Below, piece by piece: positions 43,284 through 51,480 of a stretch of DNA of 64,000 nt. A program made the position numbers and the translations under genes. Below the pieces are notes generated by a model. The model saw only the letters and a program-made list of their open reading frames with translations. It searched no databases and had not been told where the DNA came from. This DNA comes from JAGQZY01 sp964588335. Lineage in GTDB: Bacteria > Bdellovibrionota > Bdellovibrionia > Bdellovibrionales > JAGQZY01. The stretch lies in NCBI GenBank assembly GCA_964588335.1, contig CAZPOV010000012.1, positions 1-64,000 on the forward strand, given 5' to 3'. The first letter of the stretch is position 1, and every line of letters starts with the position of its first letter.

Positions 43284-43634
43284 ATGGAATACAAATTGTC
43301 CTCATTTAACTTTTCGTCTGAAATTGATCGAGACGATAAGCATCTCGTTATTAAGAAAATCAACTCAATTCGTTCCAAGTGCCCCAGTGATTCCAATTTC
43401 ACGGGTTCTTTCACCTACGAAAATAAAATCTACAAAGGTGAAATCAAGGTTCTTTTCTCAAAGGGAACTTTTTTTGTCACAGCCACAGGTTCTAATATCC
43501 CTGAGTTGATGCAAACCCTGTTAAACGCCTTGGAAGACCAAGTGGCTTGTTGGAAAACTGTACGCTTTGATCAGCCCGAGACGTTTATCAATTATAGTGA
43601 GTACCTGGGACGCGAAGGCGCCACAGGTTCGTAA
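43284..43634 (+). CDS. Small HPF/RaiA-like protein (weak match)
   Basis: 116 residues from ATG 43284, with GGAGG five bases upstream. The layout of a beta-alpha-beta-beta-beta-alpha unit and the final helix with LLNALEDQVACWKTVRF resembles ribosome-hibernation or sigma-54 modulation proteins, in which a similar helix ends in WK. The key basic residues of that family are only partly visible, so I do not call it HPF. It ends three bases before the thiolase stop on the other strand. Confidence 0.55.
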   Translation: MEYKLSSFNFSSEIDRDDKHLVIKKINSIRSKCPSDSNFTGSFTYENKIYKGEIKVLFSKGTFFVTATGSNIPELMQTLLNALEDQVACWKTVRFDQPETFINYSEYLGREGATGS

Positions 43635-43637
43635 AAT

Positions 43638-44906
43638 CTAGTTGGATTCTAGAATTCCGGCCACACCCATACCGCCACCTGTACAAATGGAGATCAGGCC
43701 ACGACCAGATTTTTGGTGAAGCAGGTCGGCAAGAGTCGTAGCAATTCGTCCACCGGTGGCGGCAAATGGATGACCCAAGGCCAAACTACTTCCCTTCACA
43801 TTGAGTTTACTGCGATCAATGCTTCCCAGGGCGCCATCCAGTCCAATGACTTCTTTGCAGTACTTCTCATCTTCCCAAGCTTTCAGCGTGCAAAGGACTT
43901 GCGCTGCAAAAGCCTCGTGAACTTCGTAAAAATCAAAATCTTGTAGACTTAATGAGTTGCGTTTTAGCATCTGTCCAACGGCGATGGTTGGAGCCATCAG
44001 CAGTCCCGCGCCATCGACAAAATCAACGGCCGCCGATTGTCCGTCTTTAAAGTAAGCCAAGACGGGAAGGTTGTGTTTTTGAGCGTAATCTTCTGAAGCC
44101 AGAAACACGCAAGAGGCTCCATCAGTCATCGCCGAGGAGTTTCCGGCAGTGAGTGTGCCCTGACCTGATTTCTTATCAAAAGCGGGTTTTAATTTCCCTA
44201 ACTTTTCAACAGTGGTGTCGGGACGAAGAATCGTGTCTTTTTCAACGCCACTAAAGGGGACGACGGAGTCTTTGTAGAATCCCTCTTCATAAGCCATGGC
44301 ACCATTTTTGTGGGATTGAAAAGCCAATTCGTCTTGCTCTTCTCGGCTGATGTTCCATTCTTTAGCCATCAGTTCACAATGCTCGCCCATGCTCAGACCC
44401 GTGCGTGGTTCGGTGATGCCAGGAACTTTCGGTTTGAAGTCAGAGGGGCGAAATTTTGTAAGTCCACCCAGCATCTGGCCGGTGCTGCGGGCTTGCGCCA
44501 AGCTGAGAAATTTATCAGAGGCTGTGCGTGAGAATTCGAGAGCCAACTTCGAGTTGGTGTCCGAGCCGCCAGCGACTCCACATTCAATTTGCCCGAGAGC
44601 AATTTTATTAGCGACCATGATCAATGCTGACAGGCCGGTTCCGCAGGCTCTTTGGATATCAAAGGCCGGAGTGGAATTGGAAAGGCTAGAGCCCAGCACC
44701 GCTTCGCGCGCCAGGTTCCAGTCGGTTCCAGCTTTAGTGATAGAGCCCAAGACCACTTCGTCGACGCGCTTTAACTTATAGCGCTTTGCCAATTGATTAA
44801 GGACTTCGGTCAGAAGTTCCTGATTGGTGGCTGAGTACTTGGTGAATGATTTAACAAAGGGTGTTCTGACTCCACCAACAATGGCGACTCGACGAGGTAA
44901 ATTCAT
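43638..44906 (-). CDS. Acetyl-CoA acyltransferase (thiolase)
   Basis: 422 residues, longer than most thiolases and similar to FadI. The first catalytic Cys is Cys88 (QRACGTGLSA), followed by VHEAFAAQ, ALGHPFAATGGRI with the active His, and the second Cys in CTGGGMG. It either cleaves 3-ketoacyl-CoA in beta-oxidation or condenses acetyl-CoA. The usual FadJ-type partner is not adjacent, so the direction of the reaction is open. Confidence 0.9.
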   Translation of the reverse strand: MNLPRRVAIVGGVRTPFVKSFTKYSATNQELLTEVLNQLAKRYKLKRVDEVVLGSITKAGTDWNLAREAVLGSSLSNSTPAFDIQRACGTGLSALIMVANKIALGQIECGVAGGSDTNSKLALEFSRTASDKFLSLAQARSTGQMLGGLTKFRPSDFKPKVPGITEPRTGLSMGEHCELMAKEWNISREEQDELAFQSHKNGAMAYEEGFYKDSVVPFSGVEKDTILRPDTTVEKLGKLKPAFDKKSGQGTLTAGNSSAMTDGASCVFLASEDYAQKHNLPVLAYFKDGQSAAVDFVDGAGLLMAPTIAVGQMLKRNSLSLQDFDFYEVHEAFAAQVLCTLKAWEDEKYCKEVIGLDGALGSIDRSKLNVKGSSLALGHPFAATGGRIATTLADLLHQKSGRGLISICTGGGMGVAGILESN

Positions 44907-44929
44907 AGGGCTCTCTCCTTTACGGTTGA

Positions 44930-45160
44930 TTATTCAGCAGGTGTTTCACTGGTTTCTTCGGCAGCGCCATCAGCTGGAGCTTCTTCTGCGGCGGGCTCTT
45001 CTACTTTTTTAGGAACGCTGACTTTGATCAATCCTTCGCTAGAAAGAATTTTGACTTTTTCTTCGCCATTGATCCACTTGCCTTTGTCATTTTTAACACC
45101 AAAGCGGCCATTGCGTTTTTTAAAAATTTTAAAATCTTTTGTGCTTTTTACTGTTTCCAT
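44930..45160 (-). CDS. Small protein with basic core and acidic tail
   Basis: 76 residues from ATG 45160. The first 50 residues are basic and contain an IFKKRNGRFGVKNDKGKWING block, which may be a small SH3-like or nucleic-acid-binding fold; the last 25 are Ala/Glu/Pro-rich and acidic. No signal peptide. No family recognised. Its strong GGAGAAAAAAATGG context suggests good expression. It is separated from the thiolase gene by 23 bases. Confidence 0.6.
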   Translation of the reverse strand: METVKSTKDFKIFKKRNGRFGVKNDKGKWINGEEKVKILSSEGLIKVSVPKKVEEPAAEEAPADGAAEETSETPAE

Positions 45161-45293
45161 TTTTTTCTCCTTACTCTCCAATGGATTTCGTCAGTCTTGT
45201 GTATAAAAGGATAATTGATGCCTGTAAAGTTATCTTATGGTCGTTTTCGATCCCAGACCGTCCCGCCGATCTGACAGTTCCCAAGTCTGAAGG

Positions 45294-45308
45294 GGGCGGC
45301 CGGCGCCC
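45294..45308 (-). repeat. GC-rich hairpin downstream of the SRPBCC gene
   Basis: GGGCG-GCCGG-CGCCC forms a strong 5-base-pair stem with a GC loop, 30 bases after the stop of the SRPBCC gene. There is no T-run, so it might help Rho-dependent ending or protect the 3' end; the role is unproven. Confidence 0.35.
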
Positions 45309-45337
45309 TGTTCTCTTAGGTTTCGACGGTCCAACAC

Positions 45338-46015
45338 CTATTCGGCGATGGCCTCTTCCTCAGAGTCTTCCCTTAAGTCTTCTTCAGGGGCGTCCTCGTC
45401 AGGGGCTTCGTCCTCGGAGTCCGGATCTTCTTGGTTTTGACCGGGCTCAGAATTCGTCTGGGCCTCGGCACTGTCTTGGAGGGCGTCGGTGGCTGGTTTG
45501 GTATTTTCAAGGTGTTGTTTTAAGTTCTCTAAACCCTCGGTGAATTTCTTGCCGATCATCCCTGGAATCATTAGGCCAAAAACCCGTTCAAAGGGGTAGC
45601 TTAAAGCGCCGCGCATCCCCCAAACCACTTGCGTGTTATCGCCTTTGGGCGTCACTTCCATATAACTCATTGCTGGAGGCGAGGCCGGGTCCATGAACTC
45701 CAGTTTAAAAGCCATATATTCTGGCTCGCGAACTTCGATCAGGGTTTGGCGCCCATGGCCAACCGCAATGCCCTCCCATTCGTGGAAGCTTCCAACCACT
45801 CCGGGAATGCCTTCAAATTTAATTTTCGCATTGGGCTCTTCGGCAAGCCAAGGATTCCATTCGCGAGACGATTCTAAATTAACCAGATAAGAATAGACGT
45901 CGGCTTGCGAGTCATCGATAAGAATTTTTCGCTCCACTTCGAAGTGATCGGGTAGAAATGCGGGAACAGCAAGAAGGACTAAGACGACCAGTCCTAAAAA
46001 TTTGAGCCATTTCAT
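45338..46015 (-). CDS. SRPBCC-family protein with long acidic tail
   Basis: 225 residues. One N-terminal membrane helix or signal anchor (1-22), then an SRPBCC-type ligand-binding domain (VERKILIDDSQADVYSYLVNLESSREWNPW near 27-56, and LENLKQHLE near its end) and about 50 residues rich in Glu and Asp. The domain probably binds a small lipid-like molecule. The acidic tail is not part of the family and looks unstructured. It lies 30 bases downstream of the EEP-fold gene on the same strand. Confidence 0.75.
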   Translation of the reverse strand: MKWLKFLGLVVLVLLAVPAFLPDHFEVERKILIDDSQADVYSYLVNLESSREWNPWLAEEPNAKIKFEGIPGVVGSFHEWEGIAVGHGRQTLIEVREPEYMAFKLEFMDPASPPAMSYMEVTPKGDNTQVVWGMRGALSYPFERVFGLMIPGMIGKKFTEGLENLKQHLENTKPATDALQDSAEAQTNSEPGQNQEDPDSEDEAPDEDAPEEDLREDSEEEAIAE

Positions 46016-46044
46016 AAAGAGCCTCCTGTTATCAGGCTGCCATC

Positions 46045-47826
46045 TTACTCAGTGGCGCACTGAATGCCAATGGGCAAATGGTCACTCATTACAAAGTGGT
46101 AATCGTGATCCATAACAGCTTCTCCGAGATCAAAGCCGTTCGAGAGGGTGTCGGTGAGAAAATTGAAAACGCCGACCGTACTGGGATCGCACTCGTTGGT
46201 TTCTGAGGGAGAAAAAATGAAATGATCGTAGTTTTTTGATAGCTCACGCTTGGTGTTAATCGAAGTCAGACCATCGATGTAGAGCTCAGCGTCACCTAAA
46301 AGGCTTAAAAAGCCCTGCCACAAATGGTGCTCCCAGCGATTCAGCTCGGTTTCTTTTTCTAGATTGAAGTCGCCAGATATCATTACATCGGTGGTGGCTT
46401 CCATAGCTCGCATCTCTTTGGCTGCCTTCATCACTTGATAGACTTGATAAAAGCGAGCAAACTCTCGTCCTTCGCCTTTAGAAATCGAGTGGTCGCGCCC
46501 CAGGTAATTAAAAACCCCGGTGGCTGTACTTTCCCCAAAAATTTCGGCGAGGTACTCTTCCATGTTCTGACCACTTTTCTTTTTTATTTTCTTGATGCGT
46601 CGGCTGGTAAAGACCTCTTCGGCAAAGAAGTCTTTGATGAATTTCTTGTAAGCGTCGTCGCGAAGATCTTCAAAATCGTCTTGGCACTGGCTGTAGGCTC
46701 TTTCGTTATCAATATTTTCGACCACAGAGGCACACGATTTTGGAAGGTAACCATGCTCTTCGATCAGTTTGATCTGATCCTCAAGGCGCTCAAGGCAGTT
46801 GGCAAATTGCCCTCGTTCGCGGTCCTCATCGTCTTTAAGATCTTTGGGATCCAGTTGGCAGCGGTCTTCCGGATCAGGAATTTTGACCTCAGTTCCTGAG
46901 ACAAGAGATTGGAACTCATCACTTTTAATAAGATTGTTGATGGCATTGGCAATAGGATTGTCGTCATCACCGTCGAGAGTGCTGATCAGTTTTAGGTTTT
47001 GTATCTGGCAGAGTCCCATACAGCTGGAGTCGAACTCGTCGATCCCACGGAAGCTGAGATGCAGGCTGACAAATGAGCTTTCGAAATTGCCGATTTTAAA
47101 TCGAGCGGTGAGGGGGATTTTAATAAAATAGTTGGCCGCCATTTCTGAAACTCTAAGGGGGCAAGCTAAGGCTTTGGCCGGAACAACATAGGAGCGGTCG
47201 TTAACTGGGTCCTCGCCATTTCCAGACGCAATTCCTTGTTTATTGATTTCGCGAAAAACAAAGCTGTCTTTATAAGGAGGACTATCAAGGTAATTGACTT
47301 TACAGTATTCTGACTCCACGGGATCGACTTGGGAGCCACGATAAAGGAAGCCGAGAAGTTCAGAGTCGCCCCCTTGAGAGAAAGGGGAAACAATCATGCC
47401 CCAGGTCGGGTCCAATTCTTGTAATTTAATAAAAAGTTCTAAATAAGCCGGAAGCGAATATTTTCCTGTCTTTCCGAATTCTTCAATCTCATCGGTTCGT
47501 CCGGGCTGCAGCTCCTGCAAAGAAACAAGATCCCACTCCGAATCGATCATTTGTGCTGTTAAATCCAGATCCTTTTTTCCTTTTTGCTCACTGGTCCGCA
47601 AAATGTTGTAACTTCCAATGCGCACAGTGTTTTGTTTTTTCTTTCGATCCGAGGCCGGAAAATATTGATGAAAAGTGTCATTGCATTCGACCTGGTCGGC
47701 TCCCAGCTCGGCTTGATTCCACAAGCATTCGTGCATGGTGCTGGAATCATCGGTTCCTGGGCGAAACCCAAAAGCAGGAAGGGAAAGCGAACATAAAAAA
47801 ACAATTGTCAGGATCTTGTTAGGCAT
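46045..47826 (-). CDS. Exported endonuclease/exonuclease/phosphatase-fold protein
   Basis: 593 residues with a signal peptide ending PAFG. The fold is shown by IGSYNILR (about residue 70), DLVSLQELQPG, ISGDFNLEKETELN and the final SDHLPIGIQ, that is, the Asn, Glu, Asp-Phe-Asn and Asp-His residues that bind metal and phosphate. A 200-residue insert with acidic helices (about 260-440) separates the first and second halves. It could cleave DNA, RNA or a phosphoester in the periplasm or outside the cell. Confidence 0.82.
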   Translation of the reverse strand: MPNKILTIVFLCSLSLPAFGFRPGTDDSSTMHECLWNQAELGADQVECNDTFHQYFPASDRKKKQNTVRIGSYNILRTSEQKGKKDLDLTAQMIDSEWDLVSLQELQPGRTDEIEEFGKTGKYSLPAYLELFIKLQELDPTWGMIVSPFSQGGDSELLGFLYRGSQVDPVESEYCKVNYLDSPPYKDSFVFREINKQGIASGNGEDPVNDRSYVVPAKALACPLRVSEMAANYFIKIPLTARFKIGNFESSFVSLHLSFRGIDEFDSSCMGLCQIQNLKLISTLDGDDDNPIANAINNLIKSDEFQSLVSGTEVKIPDPEDRCQLDPKDLKDDEDRERGQFANCLERLEDQIKLIEEHGYLPKSCASVVENIDNERAYSQCQDDFEDLRDDAYKKFIKDFFAEEVFTSRRIKKIKKKSGQNMEEYLAEIFGESTATGVFNYLGRDHSISKGEGREFARFYQVYQVMKAAKEMRAMEATTDVMISGDFNLEKETELNRWEHHLWQGFLSLLGDAELYIDGLTSINTKRELSKNYDHFIFSPSETNECDPSTVGVFNFLTDTLSNGFDLGEAVMDHDYHFVMSDHLPIGIQCATE

Positions 47827-47951
47827 GAGGCGGATACTATCGGTGCGTTTAAAAAAAATAAACCGATCTCTGCTTTAAGGAGAATATTACAAGAATTTTC
47901 ACGATCAATTAGGCAGTCTTGTAAATTTTGCTAAAAGCCTAATATCCCAAG

Positions 47952-47967
47952 CAAAACGGGCGTTTTG
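47952..47967. promoter_or_regulatory. Perfect inverted repeat upstream of a secreted-protein gene
   Basis: CAAAACG-GG-CGTTTTG, two 7-base arms with two central bases, 53 bases before the ATG at 48021 and in the gap shared with the divergent EEP-fold gene. It fits a dimeric regulator site; no T-run follows. Confidence 0.45.
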
Positions 47968-48020
47968 TAGTAAGTTGAGCGCAATTCAAATTGGCAATTC
48001 TTATAAGAGGAGACCTCCCT

Positions 48021-49967
48021 ATGAAAAAGATTTTGGCTTTTTTAGTCCTCAGTGCTGGTGTCATGGCGGCGACAACGTCGTTAAAGTATGAACTCAGTAT
48101 CGAGTCCGAGCAGTATGCAAAAACCGACATGGACGCTTTGTTTAAGCAGTACTGCGGAGATGCCAAACGCATATCCACAGAGATTCCCTATCCCAACTAC
48201 AATGATCCATTGGTTGTGACGGCGGTCAAAAAATTAAACACGGTGGCTCCGGTTAGCTTCTACATGTACCACCCCGTCATATCGAGCTACGGATTTCGCA
48301 AAGGCACAGACCGCGACTTTCCTTGGGATCAGTATGAAGATATTCTGCAACTTCCTGGTAACAATCAGTTTGGACAAAAGAAAGATTGGGACACAGGAGC
48401 TTTAGAGCCTTTTGATGTTGAAGTCTTAAAACCAAAATTTGAATACGAGTACTATAACCCTGATAGCAAGCCTCCATTTGGTGTTTTCTATGATGGTGAT
48501 CGTCAGCCGGTTAAAGGTAACACTCACGCCTTCTTGGTATACCTGTGTGGGGAATTTCGAGATCGTCCGACTTTGATAAAAGAAAAATTAGAGTGGCTTG
48601 CCAATATGTACAAGCTGCCGGCCGAAGAGCAGGCTTTGGTTTCAGCTCAGCAGGTGAAAGAATCCGGAGAAAGCATTTGGTCTTATGTGGCGGCACCTTC
48701 CTATGCCTACTATGTCATGTTTTCGCGACAGGCCTTTCAAGCTAAAGAAGATAAGGCGTGGGGCGAGAATCAATCAACACGACTGATGACTCTAAGTGAA
48801 AAATGGCAAGTCGACAAACCGGTGCCGGCTTTCGATGTTTGTGAAGTTAAATACATTATGACCGAATATGTGTTTCAACCTTCTGAAGAAGCCAAGCAAT
48901 TTCCTGGTTACGAGCAGTACATGCATGGCTTGGAATCTTACCGAGCCTCTTATTGTACGGCCGACGATAATGACTATTACTACGATTTCCGAGGCGACTC
49001 CAATATGAAGCCCAACTCTCCCGAGAGCAATGGTATGATTTGGCATGCCACTTCAATCATGGGGCGTTGTGGACGTAACTCCGATGGTTCGGTGTATGTC
49101 GCCAAAGATTATTCGACCGACGAAACCTTAGCTTTTGAAAAGGCCGAGTGTGAAAAATATATGTCGCAACCTTTCAGCAGTCGTTGGAACGCGGCTCGTG
49201 CAGCGTTAGCGACTTGGACTCTTCGCAACGAAAAGTTTGATCCAGAGTTTTCAAATACTGGTAGCTTGGTCAGCATTGTGCCGACTCTGAATCCAGAGAA
49301 TCAACCAGCGAGCTTTCTTTTTTTTGGAGATGAACTTTATAAGGGTAGTAACCCAGAGAACTTTATGTCGGCCTACGCGGCCAATATTCCAGGTCACTGG
49401 TTGTCGCCCGATGTTGGGTTTTCTAATGTGTTTGGAATCTCGCCTCAAGGTGTTGCCGAAATCGATTACGCCTATGAACGCATCAAAGATGCGGTTGATC
49501 GTCACACCGATTGGTATGCTTCTGGCTATGACGACAGCAACTTCGAGCCGGTGAAAGCGCGAGTGATTGGCCAAGCCTACTCACCTTTTGTCGCCAGTTC
49601 CTATGAAATGAGTGAATCGGATGCTTTTACGGCGCCCGGAATTACGGTGAATGGCCCTGTCGACGGTCGACGTCAGTGGATGTTTGTTTTCAAGGTGCAC
49701 AAAGATAAGTGGTACAACACGGAAAGTCTGCAAGCTGGAAAACCGGTCAACTTTGAAACCCAATGGTTTGATGAAACCTCTTTTGGAACCACCCATTTGG
49801 CTGATACCGAAAGAGCGTGGGACCGTTTGGGAACGCCCCTAGAAGGTGAAATGGAATCCATTCTTTATTTACACAATATTAAAAATGAAGGAATGGCGAT
49901 CAAAAGTATGACCGATAGCAGTCAGTATCCGGCTGTTGAAGATGATGGACTGGGAAAAACCCACTAA
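48021..49967 (+). CDS. Large secreted protein of unknown function
   Basis: 648 residues from ATG 48021, preceded by AGAGGAG. The signal peptide (about 1-17) ends VMAA. The mature protein is acidic and rich in Tyr, Trp and Asp, with about six Cys. Blocks such as GMIWHATSIMGRCGRNSDG and FNLTWM-type aromatic clusters recur, but I see no catalytic motif or known domain. It is followed 16 bases later by a small secreted protein, so the two probably act together. Confidence 0.65.
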   Translation: MKKILAFLVLSAGVMAATTSLKYELSIESEQYAKTDMDALFKQYCGDAKRISTEIPYPNYNDPLVVTAVKKLNTVAPVSFYMYHPVISSYGFRKGTDRDFPWDQYEDILQLPGNNQFGQKKDWDTGALEPFDVEVLKPKFEYEYYNPDSKPPFGVFYDGDRQPVKGNTHAFLVYLCGEFRDRPTLIKEKLEWLANMYKLPAEEQALVSAQQVKESGESIWSYVAAPSYAYYVMFSRQAFQAKEDKAWGENQSTRLMTLSEKWQVDKPVPAFDVCEVKYIMTEYVFQPSEEAKQFPGYEQYMHGLESYRASYCTADDNDYYYDFRGDSNMKPNSPESNGMIWHATSIMGRCGRNSDGSVYVAKDYSTDETLAFEKAECEKYMSQPFSSRWNAARAALATWTLRNEKFDPEFSNTGSLVSIVPTLNPENQPASFLFFGDELYKGSNPENFMSAYAANIPGHWLSPDVGFSNVFGISPQGVAEIDYAYERIKDAVDRHTDWYASGYDDSNFEPVKARVIGQAYSPFVASSYEMSESDAFTAPGITVNGPVDGRRQWMFVFKVHKDKWYNTESLQAGKPVNFETQWFDETSFGTTHLADTERAWDRLGTPLEGEMESILYLHNIKNEGMAIKSMTDSSQYPAVEDDGLGKTH

Positions 49968-49983
49968 GAAAGAGGAGATAAAA

Positions 49984-50463
49984 ATGAAAAAAATGATAAG
50001 CAAATTCCTATTGGTTGTCCTCGGTGGGTTGACTCTTCAGGTTCAAGCGTTTGCCCAATCGTGCTACACGCCGCAAGCGATTGAAGCTCCTGAAGCTTAT
50101 TCTATTCAATTTAACGATGCCTTTCCTTTGCAACCCGTAAAGAGCAACAACAACTGGTACGCCCAGGTTCAGGCCGGACGGGCTTTTGGTTGTGTGATTT
50201 TTGCCGTTGAGCAAACCGAAGGCGTGTTAAAGGGAACCTACAAGGCCGTTTCCGCGTCCCGATTGAACTCAATTTGCGAGGGAAAACAGGATTATGTCTT
50301 TACCCAGTTTGCCAATGAAGAGGGGCGCCGCACCTTTCGTTTGCAATGTGAGTATCCGGTTTTTGAAGACAATTTGCCACAACCTTTTGCTCCCACCTTT
50401 GAGCAAGCGGCGAAAATAAACTTTTCAAATGGAGTTGATCGTTCGGTTGAAGTCGTTCAATAG
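49984..50463 (+). CDS. Small secreted protein, likely partner of the preceding gene
   Basis: 159 residues from ATG 49984, with AGAGGAG eight bases upstream. Signal peptide ending AFAQ before SCYTPQ. Four Cys in the mature part (SCYTP, FGCVIFA, SICEGK and LQCEYP) could form two disulfides. No family recognised. The gene is close to the 648-residue gene and ends before the terminator at 50494. Confidence 0.6.
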   Translation: MKKMISKFLLVVLGGLTLQVQAFAQSCYTPQAIEAPEAYSIQFNDAFPLQPVKSNNNWYAQVQAGRAFGCVIFAVEQTEGVLKGTYKAVSASRLNSICEGKQDYVFTQFANEEGRRTFRLQCEYPVFEDNLPQPFAPTFEQAAKINFSNGVDRSVEVVQ

Positions 50464-50487
50464 AAGCTAATCGATTGTAGCAAGAAT

Positions 50488-50518
50488 AAAAAAGCGTGGT
50501 TTCAACCACGCTTTTTTT
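50488..50518. terminator. Bidirectional intrinsic terminator
   Basis: Stem GCGTGG/CCACGC (50494-50499 and 50506-50511) with a TTTCAA loop, preceded by a run of A and followed by seven T (50512-50518). It ends the plus-strand secreted-protein pair and the minus-strand CxxCH gene, whose stop codon lies at its right edge. Confidence 0.88.
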
Positions 50519-51044
50519 ATATCTGCTTTTTACGAAGGCCAAGAAGGACTAGAAGGGGCAAGAAAATCAAAAATACGGCTGGGGGAAAGCCTGTGCCTCC
50601 CGACTTTGGCGGTGCGATCATTCCGCAACCTCCCGTATCTCCGGGTGTGCCAACACCACCGCCACCGATATCGTCAGCAGGATCGGTATCGGCAATGAAC
50701 TCATCTTCGTTCGACTCATCATCACCGTCGGAGTCGGCACTGCGAAGGGTGGCATCGTTGAGCACGTTTTCCAGTTGCGATAGCGAAAGCCCATTGCCTC
50801 GACCTTCCACCGCGATGGCGGCGTCTTCAAAATCAATTCCAAAGCTGGTATTAATGTTGCCCAGACCTCCAGCCGAGGTGTTATGGCACAGCAGGCAACT
50901 GTTGTTTTTGGCACCAAAACCCGAGCCTATTCCAAAATTGTTTTCCAATGCTCTTCTGAGTGTGCCCTGATCAATATAAGAAGAGGACCCCATGGCCGTA
51001 TGGGAAAGGACGAATACGAAGGTAGGGATAATAAGTTTTTTCAT
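50517..51044 (-). CDS. Exported CxxCH protein with C-terminal sorting-like tail
   Basis: 175 residues from ATG 51044. Signal peptide (1-20), a heme-type CLLCH motif (Cys50, Cys53, His54), an acidic loop with Asp104, Asp106 and Asp108 like a calcium-binding EF-hand or thrombospondin-3 repeat, a Gly-rich linker and a tail with Cys140 (GGCGM), a membrane helix (about 155-170) and RKK at the end. This three-part tail resembles MYXO-CTERM and related signals for surface sorting. The start lacks a clear ribosome-binding site. Whether heme is bound is untested. Confidence 0.7.
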   Translation of the reverse strand: MKKLIIPTFVFVLSHTAMGSSSYIDQGTLRRALENNFGIGSGFGAKNNSCLLCHNTSAGGLGNINTSFGIDFEDAAIAVEGRGNGLSLSQLENVLNDATLRSADSDGDDESNEDEFIADTDPADDIGGGGVGTPGDTGGCGMIAPPKSGGTGFPPAVFLIFLPLLVLLGLRKKQI

Positions 51045-51054
51045 GTTTATAATG

Positions 51055-51087
51055 CTAATAAAAAAAGCAGTCGATTGCGACTGCTTT
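51055..51087 (-). terminator. Intrinsic terminator of the His/Lys-rich gene
   Basis: A perfect 10-base-pair stem AAAGCAGTCG/CGACTGCTTT with an ATTG loop (51064-51087). Read on the minus strand it is followed by TTTTATT. It lies between the His/Lys-rich gene and the CxxCH gene. Confidence 0.85.
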
Positions 51088-51127
51088 ATAAATCCCATTG
51101 CTGGGATACAGACCTTAGGCTTAGAGA

Positions 51128-51403
51128 TTAATGATTGTGTCCCTTGGCTTTTCCTTTGGCCTTGCCTTTATGGTGGCCTTTGGCTTTCGCTTTGCCTTCG
51201 TTCTTGGGATCTTCTTCGCCCATATACTTTTCGGGATTCTTTTCTTTGTGATTGTACTTGTTAAAGTCTTTCATATTTTTATGCTTCTTATGATCTTTCT
51301 TTTTCATTTCAGTCTTTTTCTCGTTGTGGTGGTCGGCGAGAAGGGGCGAGGAGTAGGAAAAGCTAAGAGCCAAGGCTAAAACAATGGAAAGTTTTTTAAT
51401 CAT
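51128..51403 (-). CDS. Small exported His/Lys-rich protein
   Basis: 91 residues from ATG 51403. Signal peptide ending LLADH, then a mature part with extreme composition: Lys, His, Glu, Gly and Met, with repeats of KGKAKGHHKGKAKGKAKG at the C-terminus and HNH as the last residues. It has no Cys. Such sequences can bind metal or nucleic acid, but this is only inferred from composition. Its own terminator follows. Confidence 0.65.
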   Translation of the reverse strand: MIKKLSIVLALALSFSYSSPLLADHHNEKKTEMKKKDHKKHKNMKDFNKYNHKEKNPEKYMGEEDPKNEGKAKAKGHHKGKAKGKAKGHNH

Positions 51404-51480
51404 AATATTTCTCCTGTCGAGATGAGTTCTTCTATTGTAACTCAATTCTTCATTAAGACTCAAATATTGTATTAAGCCAA

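Noticed and set aside
43055..43414. 119-residue minus-strand frame
   Set aside because: It overlaps the gene at 43284-43634, which has a good ribosome-binding site, and its sequence is unusual without a clear start signal.
44350..44781. 143-residue plus-strand frame in the thiolase gene
   Set aside because: Antisense shadow of the thiolase; Arg/Ala-rich composition without a start signal.
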